Source: Cedecea colo (GTDB lineage Bacteria; Pseudomonadota; Gammaproteobacteria; Enterobacterales; Enterobacteriaceae). From it: a DNA stretch of 49,763 bases. The stretch spans positions 1-49,763 of the forward strand of contig NZ_SOYS01000006.1 of NCBI RefSeq assembly GCF_011808225.1, in the 5' to 3' direction. The notes beneath the pieces were generated by a model that had not been told where the DNA came from, made no database searches, and saw only the letters and a program-made list of their open reading frames with translations. Each line of letters begins with the position of its first letter. The stretch's first letter is position 1. Of this stretch, positions 26,107-34,816 are shown piece by piece. The position numbers were made by a program, and so were the translations under genes.

Positions 26107-27927
26107 ATGGACGAAGTTGATAAGCTACAAATAAAACCCTTTCTCTCAATACTTTTAGGGATGTGTCATCAAGCTACAAGTGCAGCTGAAACGCACGAAA
26201 AAATTGCGGGTATAATTCGAACTGAAGGCCGAAAAGAACAGATCGTTGAGATGAACCCCACTAAAGAGAGTTCATCTGGCGAAACTCTTATTTTTTATAC
26301 TCATTATGCAGTTTTAAAAAACCCAAGCTGGTTTTCAGGAAATACACTAACTGATGTTGAAAATCATGTTTTCATTACCTTTAACCTAAACAATATATTT
26401 GCATTCTATATGTCTGAGAAAGGTTTAAAAGATGAAATAAGAACGTATTTTTTCACACCATTACTTCCTAATCTCAAAGTAATTAACATTAGCCATCTAA
26501 ATTATCTTTTCATTAATGAAGATAACATCAAAATGCTATGGCTTTTGGGTACGCATGGTAGAGAAAGTTTTAAGGCTGATTCGAAAGTTTTAGGCGGAGA
26601 GAGTGTGGCAGACACTTTAAATCCTCTTGAGGATCAATCGTTTGTAATGTCCGCAGTGCGAACATCCTTAGACGGTACAGAAAAAACAATCGGCTTAAAC
26701 CCATATAAGTCATCTTTATGGAGAGGCCCATGTAAGGATTGGGAAACATTTGAAAATAGAGTAATTGAAATAATAGACACAATTGATAAGAACAAAAATG
26801 AAGTCGAGAACCCAATAAGCATACTAGCCATACCAATTGCAGAGATGAAAGGGGTGAACAATCTTTATGACCTATCATTTCTCGATCCTGAGTTCAATAG
26901 AAGTGATCTAAGCGAGAGCAAATTCGAACGACTGCATACAATTAAAAGCACATATACTTTTAAGATATTGGATACGTTAAATTCACCTGATATAAATCTA
27001 GAAGTATTTAAAGGCCTCGGAAGCATTGGGGAAATAAAGGTATCCCCAAAAATATTGGACTACACAGTCGATTTTGATGTAATTGAGAAAATCCCTAAAA
27101 GAGGAAAAAAACCTGAGATTGAATACTTTGCCAATACATTTAAATATCCAGAACTAATTAAATGCTGGTATGAATCAGGGCATGCAATAATTAACAGCAG
27201 AGTATTCAAAACAGAATATCGCGATGTTGCTTATAATAATTTTATATGGGCAAACTTTGAAGGTTTTGACATCTCACAAGAAAAACCCGAACTAAATGGA
27301 AAAGTGGCATTAGATAAAATTGGCAACCAAAAATCACTCTTTTGCTGGATGAAACATCATTGGAGTGGTCTTTGGGATTCACATGAAAATTTCATGACGA
27401 CTGATAAGCCCTCCGGGTGGCTATTCTGCGATGATGGAGCAGGAGAAAAAGCTGATTTCATTCATATTGATGAGCATAAAGACAGGGTCTACATTTCTTT
27501 AGTCCATATCAAAGCCGCGAACTCAAAAAGTCCAGATCGAAGAATTTCAGTTGGTGCTCATGATATAGTTTTAAATCAAGCAATCAAAAACCTTCGATAC
27601 ATTAGTAGGAAAAAATTAATAACTGATCTTAGAGAGCGAGCTGACAATGCTGCCACAAAGTTTTGCTGGAATGATAATAAAATAAGTGATCACAACTCAT
27701 TTTTAAATGCCATCGAGACGCTTGAAAAGAATAGCAAGATCAAATTTAGAGTGATAGTTGTACAACCTCACACTATGAGAAGTTACTATGATAGGAATAT
27801 TCAATCTAACATAAGGAAACAGCTAGACGTCTTGTTAGTTAGCGCCGAATCAGCCATTAGAGCATCAGGTGCAGAATTCTACATAATAGGTCATGACGAT
27901 GTTCAGCCGAAAAATCGACTTAATTGA
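26107..27927 (+). CDS. Orphan 606-aa protein in the ssrA island; family not recognised, possible nuclease-like defence protein
   Basis: The complete, uninterrupted 606-codon gene has a good ribosome-binding site (AATAAGGATCATTCTT then ATG). It is far more AT-rich than its neighbours, a sign of horizontal transfer. I see no signal peptide or membrane helix. I do not recognise the N-terminal 430 residues. The C-terminal part (about 430-600) has a dense run of likely conserved residues: WLFCDDGAGEKADFIHID (438-455), VHIKAA (466-471), QAIKNLRY (491-498), VVQPHT (551-556) and GAEFYIIGHDD (588-598). Asp450 followed by the HIK motif (Lys469) could be a variant PD-(D/E)XK nuclease core; this is inference. 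As the only intact gene of a decayed P4-type satellite, it is a candidate anti-phage or toxin-like cargo gene. Confidence 0.7.
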   Translation: MDEVDKLQIKPFLSILLGMCHQATSAAETHEKIAGIIRTEGRKEQIVEMNPTKESSSGETLIFYTHYAVLKNPSWFSGNTLTDVENHVFITFNLNNIFAFYMSEKGLKDEIRTYFFTPLLPNLKVINISHLNYLFINEDNIKMLWLLGTHGRESFKADSKVLGGESVADTLNPLEDQSFVMSAVRTSLDGTEKTIGLNPYKSSLWRGPCKDWETFENRVIEIIDTIDKNKNEVENPISILAIPIAEMKGVNNLYDLSFLDPEFNRSDLSESKFERLHTIKSTYTFKILDTLNSPDINLEVFKGLGSIGEIKVSPKILDYTVDFDVIEKIPKRGKKPEIEYFANTFKYPELIKCWYESGHAIINSRVFKTEYRDVAYNNFIWANFEGFDISQEKPELNGKVALDKIGNQKSLFCWMKHHWSGLWDSHENFMTTDKPSGWLFCDDGAGEKADFIHIDEHKDRVYISLVHIKAANSKSPDRRISVGAHDIVLNQAIKNLRYISRKKLITDLRERADNAATKFCWNDNKISDHNSFLNAIETLEKNSKIKFRVIVVQPHTMRSYYDRNIQSNIRKQLDVLLVSAESAIRASGAEFYIIGHDDVQPKNRLN

Positions 27928-28035
27928 TAACGAATTGTAAGTATGAATAAGCAGAATTGGAACACGTTTAGATACACGCAACAAAACTGTATTGTCGTAA
28001 AACGTTTAATTTCATGCGGTTGCGCAATATACCTA

Positions 28036-28137
28036 AACTCCCGCCAGCTCCACCAAAATCCTCCATCAGTGGTTACCAGAGCCACCTGATGAAGTCGAAA
28101 GCCCGCATAGCGAAAGCTACGCGGGCTTTTTTGTGCC
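28036..28137 (+). repeat. Right direct repeat (att) of the ssrA island
   Basis: A copy of the ssrA 3' terminal 20 nt with the downstream hairpin and terminator, 102 bp against 104 bp on the left. It starts AACTCCCGCC and contains a complete second GCTCCACCA end. The distance from the left copy, 3,153 bp, is the length of the element. Confidence 0.92.
28097..28133 (+). terminator. ssrA terminator (right, displaced copy)
   Basis: The same GCCCGCATAGC-GAAA-GCTACGCGGGC hairpin and T-run as at 24946-24982. It may now terminate the orphan gene transcript. Confidence 0.85.
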
Positions 28138-28319
28138 TAAGCAAAAGCTGTTGCGGACCGCCTCAGCGGCAGGATACGACATCGGCCGTAAGTTTTCTCG
28201 CCCAGCATGGAAATAGTGTAGGAACATTCGGTGAAGCTTATAGGCACCGATTTTTTACCCACCGTTATATCAGTGATATCAATGGATAGATCCGAACCGC
28301 CTGCCCGTTCAGAAACCAC
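28137..28319 (-). pseudogene. Possible remnant of a small gene (60 codons)
   Basis: A minus-strand frame from a GTG reads MVSERAGGSDLSIDITDITV and ends LPLRRSATAFA. It has a plausible protein composition with two Cys residues (TECSYTISMLGEKTYGRC). A stop codon lies directly before the GTG in frame and no ribosome-binding site is obvious. Its stop codon touches the right att repeat. It may be the tail of a gene cut by island insertion or deletion. I do not recognise the family; the 28140-28406 stretch contains nothing else I can support. Confidence 0.25.
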
Positions 28320-28406
28320 TCAAGCCCCTCTTTTCAGCATTCCCTTATGGTTGAGCCATAATTATCGTACCAGGCTTGTCTGTTTTCTCCATAAGGATCT
28401 ATCCGT

Positions 28407-28604
28407 ATGCGCCGTTTTCTTATGTCAATTTTTTCCAGTCCCGAGCTGCTTTTACAGGTGATGAGCCATCAGGATGTTGTTGAATCCGTTGAGGACGGAG
28501 ATCGCATTATTATCGATCAGGACGGTAACGCATCGGTGAATTTTAAAAGCAAAGAAGCGCGACAAGATTTTCTGCGTCATGTTAACGCCCTGAAGCGAGC
28601 CTGA
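28407..28604 (+). CDS. Small hypothetical protein (65 aa)
   Basis: The 65-residue protein has an acidic centre (SHQDVVESVEDGDRIIIDQDGNASVN) and a basic C-terminus ending HVNALKRA. The start follows AAGGATCTATCCGT. It has no membrane helix and no family I recognise. The stop is 1 bp before the next ATG, so it is very likely cotranscribed and translationally coupled with the 256-aa membrane protein. Confidence 0.6.
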   Translation: MRRFLMSIFSSPELLLQVMSHQDVVESVEDGDRIIIDQDGNASVNFKSKEARQDFLRHVNALKRA

Positions 28605-28605
28605 T

Positions 28606-29376
28606 ATGGGAACGGCAATTTTTATGGTGTTGATGGTATGCGGCTACTGGTACACAAGCCGGGATCTGTCCACGCGTTTTAAAATTAAGCGCTCCTTTGG
28701 CTGGGATGTCTATTTCCTCGTCGCCCTTTATGGCTGCGTCTTCGTGCTGCAGGGCGTGATTGCCACAGGGCTTATCTGGCTGCTTTTGCTGGGCTTGTCT
28801 GCCGTCGTCAACGGACTGCACCTCATGCCGGGTAAATATGCCGACTGGCAAATGGAGTTCATGAACTGGAGCTTTCTTGGCATCCAGGCTCCCGTAGTTA
28901 TCATGCTGACCTTCGCCGTATTTTTCTGCCTGTATCGTTCTAACTGGGCGGGCAGCGCGAGGCTGGACGGCAACGGCAGGAAAACGCTCTATAAAAGTCT
29001 TGCACGCTCAAGCGGCATCGAACAACTGCTCTATCAGTGCATGGAAGAAGGTGAGCTGGCGCTGGTTACGCTTAAGTCGAGGCGGATTTACATCGGAATG
29101 ATACATACCGCGACCCTTGAATACGAAAAGACGGCAAACGTAGTTCTGATCCCGATGCTGAGCGGCTATCGCGACGGGGAGTCGATGAACCTGTGTATTG
29201 AGCATAATTACAGCAAATGGTATGCCGATCATGACATCACCCTGGATTCAGAGCCTAAAAGCGCCATGGCTTTTCGTAAGGTGATTATGCTGGATCAGAT
29301 TGAGAGCCTTTCCCTCTTTGATCCCGCCAGTGCGAGCGCGCTGGCGATGGAGCAGCATCCGCAGAAGATCGATTAA
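28606..29376 (+). CDS. Hypothetical inner-membrane protein (256 aa)
   Basis: The N-terminal half has about four membrane segments (near 1-17, 33-51, 52-70 and 90-112). The C-terminal half (about 140-240) is soluble and probably cytoplasmic, with LVTLKSRRIYIGMI at 152-165, followed by a beta-rich region. The LKSRRIYIGMI pattern resembles small beta-barrel domains, but no family is assigned. It forms a two-gene unit with the 65-aa gene upstream. GC content is like that of the core genes, so this looks long resident. Confidence 0.65.
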   Translation: MGTAIFMVLMVCGYWYTSRDLSTRFKIKRSFGWDVYFLVALYGCVFVLQGVIATGLIWLLLLGLSAVVNGLHLMPGKYADWQMEFMNWSFLGIQAPVVIMLTFAVFFCLYRSNWAGSARLDGNGRKTLYKSLARSSGIEQLLYQCMEEGELALVTLKSRRIYIGMIHTATLEYEKTANVVLIPMLSGYRDGESMNLCIEHNYSKWYADHDITLDSEPKSAMAFRKVIMLDQIESLSLFDPASASALAMEQHPQKID

Positions 29377-29410
29377 CGCTGCTCAGGTCTTTGTATTATT
29401 CCAGTCGCGA

Positions 29411-29457
29411 AAGAAACCGGATCGCTGTTATCCCACAGACGTCAGCGCTCCGGTTTT
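29411..29457. terminator. Inverted repeat between the hypothetical gene and murP
   Basis: GAAACCGGATCGCTG and CAGCGCTCCGGTTTTGC form an imperfect 14 bp stem around a 15 nt loop, between convergent genes. It has T-rich tails (GGTTTTG on plus, GGTTTCTTT on minus). A bidirectional terminator is plausible. Confidence 0.5.
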
Positions 29458-29470
29458 GCGGCAATCGATC

Positions 29471-30913
29471 TTAAGTCAGATCAACGTCTTTATGACCAAA
29501 GAACCAGGTAATAATAAAACCGCTAATATAAGAGATCAGTACGCCCGCCGCGTAAATCCCCATGCCCGCATAAATACCCTGTGCGGAGGTCATCAGCGGC
29601 AGCGATACCAGACCGGACGGACCGAACACGGTGTTAAGGCCAATCGGCAGGCCGAACCATGCCACCAGCCCGATAAAGAAGCCGCCGCAGGCGCCGCCAA
29701 GACAGGCGGTGACAAAAGGCTTCACGCGCGGTAGCGTTACGGCGTAAATCAGCGGTTCGCCAACGCCCAACAGGCCCGGAATAATCGCGCCTTTAACCTG
29801 GTTACGGGTCATGGAATGCTTAGCCGAACGGAAGTAAAGCGCAAGCGCCGCGCCAACCTGTCCGCCACCGGCCATGGCCAGAATCGGGAACAGCGAATTG
29901 AAGCCCTGCACATCCATCAACGCAAAATAGACCGGGATAAAGCCCTGGTGAACGCCAAAGACCACCGCAATCAGGAACAGGCCCGCGAGGATAGCGCAGC
30001 CAAACGGGTTTCCGTTCAGGTGCAGAAACAGCCAGGACATGCCTTTAAACAGCTCGCCACCGAAAGGCATAATCAGCGTAAAGGTCAGCGCCCCGGCGAT
30101 CAGCAGCGTCAGCAGCGAGGTGACGATCATATCCAGGTTATCCGGAACGATCTTACGGATCTGGCGCTCAATCCACGCGCCCAGAATAGACGCAATCAGC
30201 ACGCCGATGATATTGCCGCGCGGGTCAATGCCCATACCGAAGAAGTTATCGATACCGGAGAAATAACCCACCGTCGCTTCCGGGTTGTAACCCAGCAGGA
30301 ACAAAGAGGCGATAATGGCACCGTTTACGCCCGAGCCGCCAAAGGCTTTCTGCGCGTTATAGCCAATCAGGACAGGCAGGAAGGTAAAGAGGCCTTTGCC
30401 GAAAATCTTCATGTAACCAACGATATGCACGATGGTGGCATTTTTTTCGGCGGCCTCCGCCAGCAGGCCTTGTTCAATTAAGGTAGCAAAGCCCAGCAGC
30501 ATCCCCGCGGCGATAAAGCCCGGGATCAGCGGCGTAAAGATGGTGGCAAATTTAGCAAGGAACTGGTGTACCACGCTGGTTTGCTTCGCCTTCATCTTCT
30601 GTCTGGTATCACTGGCAACTGAACCCACGCTCGCTTGCTCAGCGGCAGAATCAGGCCCGCCGGCCAGCATGGCGTTCATCATTTCCGCAGCGGTTTGAGC
30701 TTTACCCGGCCCGAGGATAATTTGCAGTTGTTCGTCGCTGTTGATAACGCCCAGCACGCCAGCCAGTGCCTTAAGTTTGTCATGCTCGATCAATTGATCG
30801 TTGTTAAGCGTCAGACGCAGGCGAGTCATACAGTGCCCGCAGGTCTGGATATTACTTTTATTGCCCACCAGTTGCAGAATGGTGGCAATTAATTGTTCTG
30901 TGATCTTCGCCAT
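29471..30913 (-). CDS. murP: PTS N-acetylmuramic acid transporter, EIIBC component
   Basis: The 480-residue PTS permease of the glucose/sucrose superfamily imports MurNAc as MurNAc 6-phosphate. An EIIB domain lies at about 1-85 with phospho-acceptor Cys28 in [11 protein letters not shown] long linker leads to the EIIC domain (about 115-480) with about ten membrane helices. There is no EIIA domain, so it needs Crr (EIIA-Glc), as E. coli MurP does. Sequence closely follows E. coli MurP (474 aa), and its start is 2 bp after murQ, which makes the substrate call strong. Confidence 0.92.
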   Translation of the reverse strand: MAKITEQLIATILQLVGNKSNIQTCGHCMTRLRLTLNNDQLIEHDKLKALAGVLGVINSDEQLQIILGPGKAQTAAEMMNAMLAGGPDSAAEQASVGSVASDTRQKMKAKQTSVVHQFLAKFATIFTPLIPGFIAAGMLLGFATLIEQGLLAEAAEKNATIVHIVGYMKIFGKGLFTFLPVLIGYNAQKAFGGSGVNGAIIASLFLLGYNPEATVGYFSGIDNFFGMGIDPRGNIIGVLIASILGAWIERQIRKIVPDNLDMIVTSLLTLLIAGALTFTLIMPFGGELFKGMSWLFLHLNGNPFGCAILAGLFLIAVVFGVHQGFIPVYFALMDVQGFNSLFPILAMAGGGQVGAALALYFRSAKHSMTRNQVKGAIIPGLLGVGEPLIYAVTLPRVKPFVTACLGGACGGFFIGLVAWFGLPIGLNTVFGPSGLVSLPLMTSAQGIYAGMGIYAAGVLISYISGFIITWFFGHKDVDLT

Positions 30914-30915
30914 TG

Positions 30916-31827
30916 CTAAATCTCCGTATTGGCCAGGGCCTTGCGAATAAATCCGTTATTTTTATTTAACAGCGCTTTTGCCTGCGGCGCTTCAAGCCCG
31001 GTCAGCACCATAACAATGGCCGTTTTGCAGTGGCCTTCGCAGGCTTCGAGCGCCTGTGCCGCGGTTTGCCCATCGCAATCGGTCGCCTGCATAACGATGT
31101 TTTTCTGGCGCTGCACCAGCTTCAGATTGGTCGCTTCCACATCCACCATCAGGTTGCCGTAAACTTTCCCGCTGCGGATCATCGCCCCGGTGGTCAGCAT
31201 GTTCAGCACCAGCTTTTGCGCCGTGCCCGCTTTCATACGCGAAGAGCCCGTCACCACTTCCGCCCCAACGACCGGCATAATGGCGATGCTGGCAATTTGC
31301 GTGATTTCACTGCCCGCGTTACAGGTCAGCGCAACGGTGGTCGCGCCCAGGCTGTTGGCATAGTTCAGCGCCGCCACGACGTAAGGCGTACGGCCGCTGG
31401 CGGCAATCCCAACCAGCACGTCATTGGCGTTGAACCGGAGGTTTTTCAGATCCTCAACGCCCATCGTCAGGCTGTCTTCCGCATTTTCGACCGCCTGTAA
31501 AATGGCCTGATGGCCGCCTGCAATCAGCGCAACCACCTGTTCACGCGGCGTACCGTAGGTTGGCGGGCATTCACTGGCGTCAAGGATACCCAGACGGCCG
31601 GAGGTGCCGGCGCCGCAGTAAATTAAGCGTCCACCCTTCTGAAAAGCAGCAACGATGGCATCGACAGCCTGAGTAATAGCCGGGATCGCCTTCTCAACCG
31701 CCAGGGCTACCTTCTGGTCCTCTTTATTAATAACTCTCAGCATCTCTTCTGTAGAGAGCATGTCGATATTTTCGCTTTGAGTATTACGGCCTTCGGTAGT
31801 CAGGGCAGATAAATCGATTTTCATCAT
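30916..31827 (-). CDS. murQ: N-acetylmuramic acid 6-phosphate etherase
   Basis: MurQ cleaves the D-lactyl ether of MurNAc 6-phosphate to give GlcNAc 6-phosphate and lactate in cell-wall recycling. The 303-residue product (302 if the second ATG is used) has a SIS domain with [19 protein letters not shown] and the [20 protein letters not shown] stretch. The catalytic Glu is in ASECPPT. It is immediately followed by murP, and preceded by DUF2057 and porin genes on the same strand, suggesting a four-gene operon. Confidence 0.94.
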   Translation of the reverse strand: MMKIDLSALTTEGRNTQSENIDMLSTEEMLRVINKEDQKVALAVEKAIPAITQAVDAIVAAFQKGGRLIYCGAGTSGRLGILDASECPPTYGTPREQVVALIAGGHQAILQAVENAEDSLTMGVEDLKNLRFNANDVLVGIAASGRTPYVVAALNYANSLGATTVALTCNAGSEITQIASIAIMPVVGAEVVTGSSRMKAGTAQKLVLNMLTTGAMIRSGKVYGNLMVDVEATNLKLVQRQKNIVMQATDCDGQTAAQALEACEGHCKTAIVMVLTGLEAPQAKALLNKNNGFIRKALANTEI

Positions 31828-31860
31828 TGTCTCGCTATTCGTTGATGCCGGTTGGCAACA

Positions 31861-32436
31861 TTACAGTTCCAGCGCCCAGCGCAAAAAAGCTTTGCGTTGA
31901 GTCGCATCTAATTTCAAAAATTCATTCTGGATCTGGTTTAAAGACGCGCCATGTCCGTTCGGTGCATCGTCTCCGGCCCGTGGAGAGACTGAAGTTCCGG
32001 GTAAATACTGGCTGTAATCCGTCAGTAAAGTGCTTTGCGGCAGCGTCAGAGGCTGGCTTTTTAATTCAATCGCCGGGCCATGAATATTCCTGAGCGCAAA
32101 GTGAGGATCTTTAGCAGCCTTACGCGTTTCATTTTCCGTACGCGGCCTCGCCGTGGTCAGAATAATCTCCCCGGTGAGCGGCGCATCAAAGGTCAGCAGC
32201 CAGGCATCGGAGGTAATACGGCCCTGGCTTTCGTTTGCGGAGCCGGGATTGGTCGGCGCATCAAAGCGCACAATCATTGCCTGTTCGCCGGCCCCAAGCG
32301 TTATCGACTTCGCCAGGGGATTGATCTGCGCATCGCGTGCCGCCAGGACATTCACATTTTCCCCCATTTTCAGCGTGGCGGCCACGCCGAGGCCGGAAAA
32401 CGTAAGCAACAGCAGAGTTATCATAGTTCTGAACAT
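31861..32436 (-). CDS. DUF2057 (YccT family) secreted protein
   Basis: The 191-residue protein has an N-terminal signal peptide (MFRTMITLLLLTFSGLGVAA) and the DUF2057 pattern: an N-terminal beta-rich region starting TLKMGENVNVLA and a C-terminal FLKLDATQRKAFLRWALEL matching the family end. E. coli YccT (CsgI) of this family affects curli assembly, but this paralogue lies between murQ (33 bp downstream) and a porin gene. A periplasmic role tied to MurNAc or wall fragments is possible but inferred from position only. Confidence 0.8.
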   Translation of the reverse strand: MFRTMITLLLLTFSGLGVAATLKMGENVNVLAARDAQINPLAKSITLGAGEQAMIVRFDAPTNPGSANESQGRITSDAWLLTFDAPLTGEIILTTARPRTENETRKAAKDPHFALRNIHGPAIELKSQPLTLPQSTLLTDYSQYLPGTSVSPRAGDDAPNGHGASLNQIQNEFLKLDATQRKAFLRWALEL

Positions 32437-32490
32437 CGAATACTCCTTTTGCGGCCGGAACAGTTGCCCTGCTCCGGCCAGCCAGCTTTA

Positions 32491-33567
32491 TCAGAATTCG
32501 TAGCGAAGCCCGGTATGCCAGAAGCTCTCTGAAGCAGAGCTTCCGCCGAATGAAACGCTGCGGCCGGTCATAACGTTTTTGCCGTCGTGTCCGTTACGCA
32601 AAATATAAGCCGTGTAGATTGAGCTACGCGGGGTCAGCTTATATTGCGCCTCGAAAGTGGTATCACGCAGCACCAGCTCATCGCCGCCGTCATTATTGAG
32701 ATAACGGTAACCGGTTCGTATCGCCCAGTCGCTGTTGACGTTATAAACGGCGGTGAACTCCCAGTTTTTATCTTTGCTGTCCGCCAGCCCGTGGGTATAG
32801 GCCACCGCGTCCTGCGAGTAGAGCAAACCAAGCATCAGTGAACCGAGGTAGTAACGCGTACCTGCGCCACCATAAGTAAAGGTGTCTGCTCCATTGGTGC
32901 GGCCGTTATCGCTCTGCTTCGCACGGGTTTTCTGGAAAGCAACAACCGGAGCCAGTTTCCCCGCATCGCCCATATCCAGCGTGTAACGCATCGCGGCGTT
33001 ATAGCCGTAATCCAGATCGGAGGTGTTATTACCGATGATATACGCGGTAGAAAAATCAAAATTACCGAACGTGTTCTGGTACTGCACCGTGCCGTCCTGG
33101 CGGAATACCTGTACGGCTGTCGGGTCGATGTGCCTTGCCTGACGGCCGGTTGAAACGTCCGAGCTCGCGAACACATCGCCAATATCGGTAAACATAATCA
33201 GCCCGGAGGAAACGCGTCCGCCGGTAATTTTTCCGTATTCGGACATATCCAGACCTGCCCAGACATAGCGCGCGGTCAGGCTGTCGTTTTTACCTTCAAC
33301 GTTGTTGGCGTACTCAGCAGAGTTGACCTGATACTGAGCAAGGCCGATAACCGAAACGGTATCATTCACCACCTGACGCCCGCTCAATCCGAAGCGGCCA
33401 TCAAAATCGCCCTGGATATCGCCGGTTTTTTTATCGGAGATGTTAAACCCTAAACGCCCGTACAGCTCCACGGCAGATCCGTGTTTATCTTTATAAATTT
33501 CAGCGGCTTGTGTAGTAAAACTCGCCATCATGGCAAGGAGAGAAACGGTAAAAACCTTTATTTTCAT
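32491..33567 (-). CDS. Outer-membrane general porin (OmpC/OmpF superfamily)
   Basis: The 358-residue protein has a signal peptide (cut after about residue 21, TTQA) and a 16-strand trimeric porin pattern starting AEIYKDKHGSAVELYGRLGF and ending HTGLRYEF with the C-terminal Phe needed for BAM recognition. It is not OmpC, OmpF or PhoE itself; the loops differ. It is first in line with DUF2057, murQ and murP, so it may admit MurNAc or muropeptides, which is inference. A start three codons upstream (MTI) is also possible. Confidence 0.85.
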   Translation of the reverse strand: MKIKVFTVSLLAMMASFTTQAAEIYKDKHGSAVELYGRLGFNISDKKTGDIQGDFDGRFGLSGRQVVNDTVSVIGLAQYQVNSAEYANNVEGKNDSLTARYVWAGLDMSEYGKITGGRVSSGLIMFTDIGDVFASSDVSTGRQARHIDPTAVQVFRQDGTVQYQNTFGNFDFSTAYIIGNNTSDLDYGYNAAMRYTLDMGDAGKLAPVVAFQKTRAKQSDNGRTNGADTFTYGGAGTRYYLGSLMLGLLYSQDAVAYTHGLADSKDKNWEFTAVYNVNSDWAIRTGYRYLNNDGGDELVLRDTTFEAQYKLTPRSSIYTAYILRNGHDGKNVMTGRSVSFGGSSASESFWHTGLRYEF

Positions 33568-33672
33568 TATCGTCATTCCATTAGCGAATAAATTATAGAG
33601 TGGTCTGGCGCCGGATGGAATAATTAATGATCAAAATTTAATTTAAAAGGAATATTTTATTCTTTGGCAAGT

Positions 33673-33694
33673 AAATGTGAGCTAACGCATACTT
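33673..33694. promoter_or_regulatory. Possible CRP site between porin and murR remnant
   Basis: AAATGTGAGCTAACGCATACTT matches the 22-bp CRP consensus at about 16 positions, with a perfect left half-site and a weak right one. It lies about 105 bp before the porin start in a 210 bp AT-rich gap. E. coli murQ is CRP-dependent, which makes this reasonable but unproven. Confidence 0.35.
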
Positions 33695-33820
33695 TTTGTG
33701 CGGTTAATTTAAGCTTATAAAAACAGATTTGTAGCGAGGATTGTTGCTTTTCAGGCCAGAGAAGGTAACGATCGCGCAGGATTTTTTTGAGAGGAAACTC
33801 TGGCGCTGTAACGCCAAAAA

Positions 33821-34244
33821 TTGATTGCGAACCTGGCGCGCTTTACTCCCGGCGAACGCAAAATTGCGGATTTCATTATCAACGGTCCCGACGCTTTGAA
33901 AGAGCTCTCTTCACAACAGCGTGCGCAAACGCTTGCCGTCGGGGCGGGCCATTTCCTTCTCCGGCCAGCGCAAAGAAATGCTGCTGGCAGCAGAGATAGC
34001 CAAATCCAGAGGCGCAGTTGCGATCGCGATAATTTCCCTGCGGGACAGCGGCCTCAGAAAGCTGGCCGCTCACACGCTCAACACGGTTTCGGATGAACAG
34101 CGCTGTCGCAGTTTCTCCATTTCATCGCGCACGGGGCAATTGTGCGTAATCGCTCTGCTGTTTATGGGCCTGCTTCAGCTTAACGAAAGCGAAGGCATGA
34201 AGATGATAGAACAGAGCCGCAAGCTGGTTGATAAGCTATCCTGA
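33821..34244 (+). pseudogene. Truncated RpiR/MurR-type regulator
   Basis: Two pieces of one regulator remain in different frames. The first (TTG at 33821) reads LIANLARFTPGERKIADFII...DALKELSSQQ, the start of an RpiR helix-turn-helix domain. The second (about 33950-34244) reads ISFSGQRKEMLLAAEIAKSRGAVAIAII through [26 protein letters not shown], the end of the SIS sensor domain. The DNA-recognition helix and about half of the protein are missing: 424 bp remain against about 850 bp for E. coli murR. It is divergent from the porin-murQP genes, exactly where murR would be. Confidence 0.82.
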
Positions 34245-34291
34245 CTGCGCCCTTGTCTTCGCAAAATGACTCAAATTTCCTGAGGAACCAC

Positions 34292-34816
34292 ATGATTATT
34301 CAAAGTATTTCCCCTGCCGAAGCCAGAGCGCTGCTTGCACAAGGCGCGGCGCTGATTGATATCCGTGAGCGGGATGAATATGCACGCGAGAATATCCCTG
34401 AGGCGCATCTCCTGTCGCTTTCTGCGATTGAACATGGCGACCGGCTTGGCCCATTCGAACCGTACGATACGGTGATTTTTTATTGTCAGTCGGGCACGCG
34501 CTCGTCGCAAAACGCGCAGAAACTGGCAGAGGCCGTCGCCCCGGCAAAAATCCTGCTGCTGGAAGGTGGGCTGAACGCGTGGAAAAAAGAGGGACAGGAA
34601 ATCCTTGCCGATAAATCACAGCCGCTGCCGCTGATGCGCCAGGTGCAGATAGCGGCGGGTACGCTGGTACTGGCCGGTGTCGTGCTGGGATATGCCATTA
34701 ATCCCGCGTTCTTTTTGCTTTCCGGGTTTGTGGGTGCGGGCCTGCTGTTTGCGGGTATCAGCGGATTTTGCGGTATGGCTCGTCTGTTGGCCGTCATGCC
34801 GTGGAATCGTCGCTAA
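34292..34816 (+). CDS. ygaP: Membrane-bound rhodanese YgaP
   Basis: The 174-residue protein, the same length as E. coli YgaP, is an inner-membrane thiosulfate sulfurtransferase. The rhodanese domain (1 to about 105) has catalytic Cys65 in [10 protein letters not shown], followed by two membrane helices (about 120-165) ending [15 protein letters not shown]. The start follows TGAGGAACCAC; a longer open frame begins 13 codons earlier. In E. coli ygaV, its repressor gene, precedes ygaP; here no ygaV is present and the murR remnant lies upstream. Confidence 0.93.
   Translation: MIIQSISPAEARALLAQGAALIDIRERDEYARENIPEAHLLSLSAIEHGDRLGPFEPYDTVIFYCQSGTRSSQNAQKLAEAVAPAKILLLEGGLNAWKKEGQEILADKSQPLPLMRQVQIAAGTLVLAGVVLGYAINPAFFLLSGFVGAGLLFAGISGFCGMARLLAVMPWNRR

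Noticed and set aside
28014-28289. A 91-codon plus-strand frame starting before the right att repeat
   Set aside because: It translates the ssrA 3' end and its terminator, so it is unlikely to be a protein gene.
29816-30481. A 221-codon plus-strand frame within murP
   Set aside because: It is antisense to the well-supported murP gene, with Arg/Gln-rich composition typical of a shadow.
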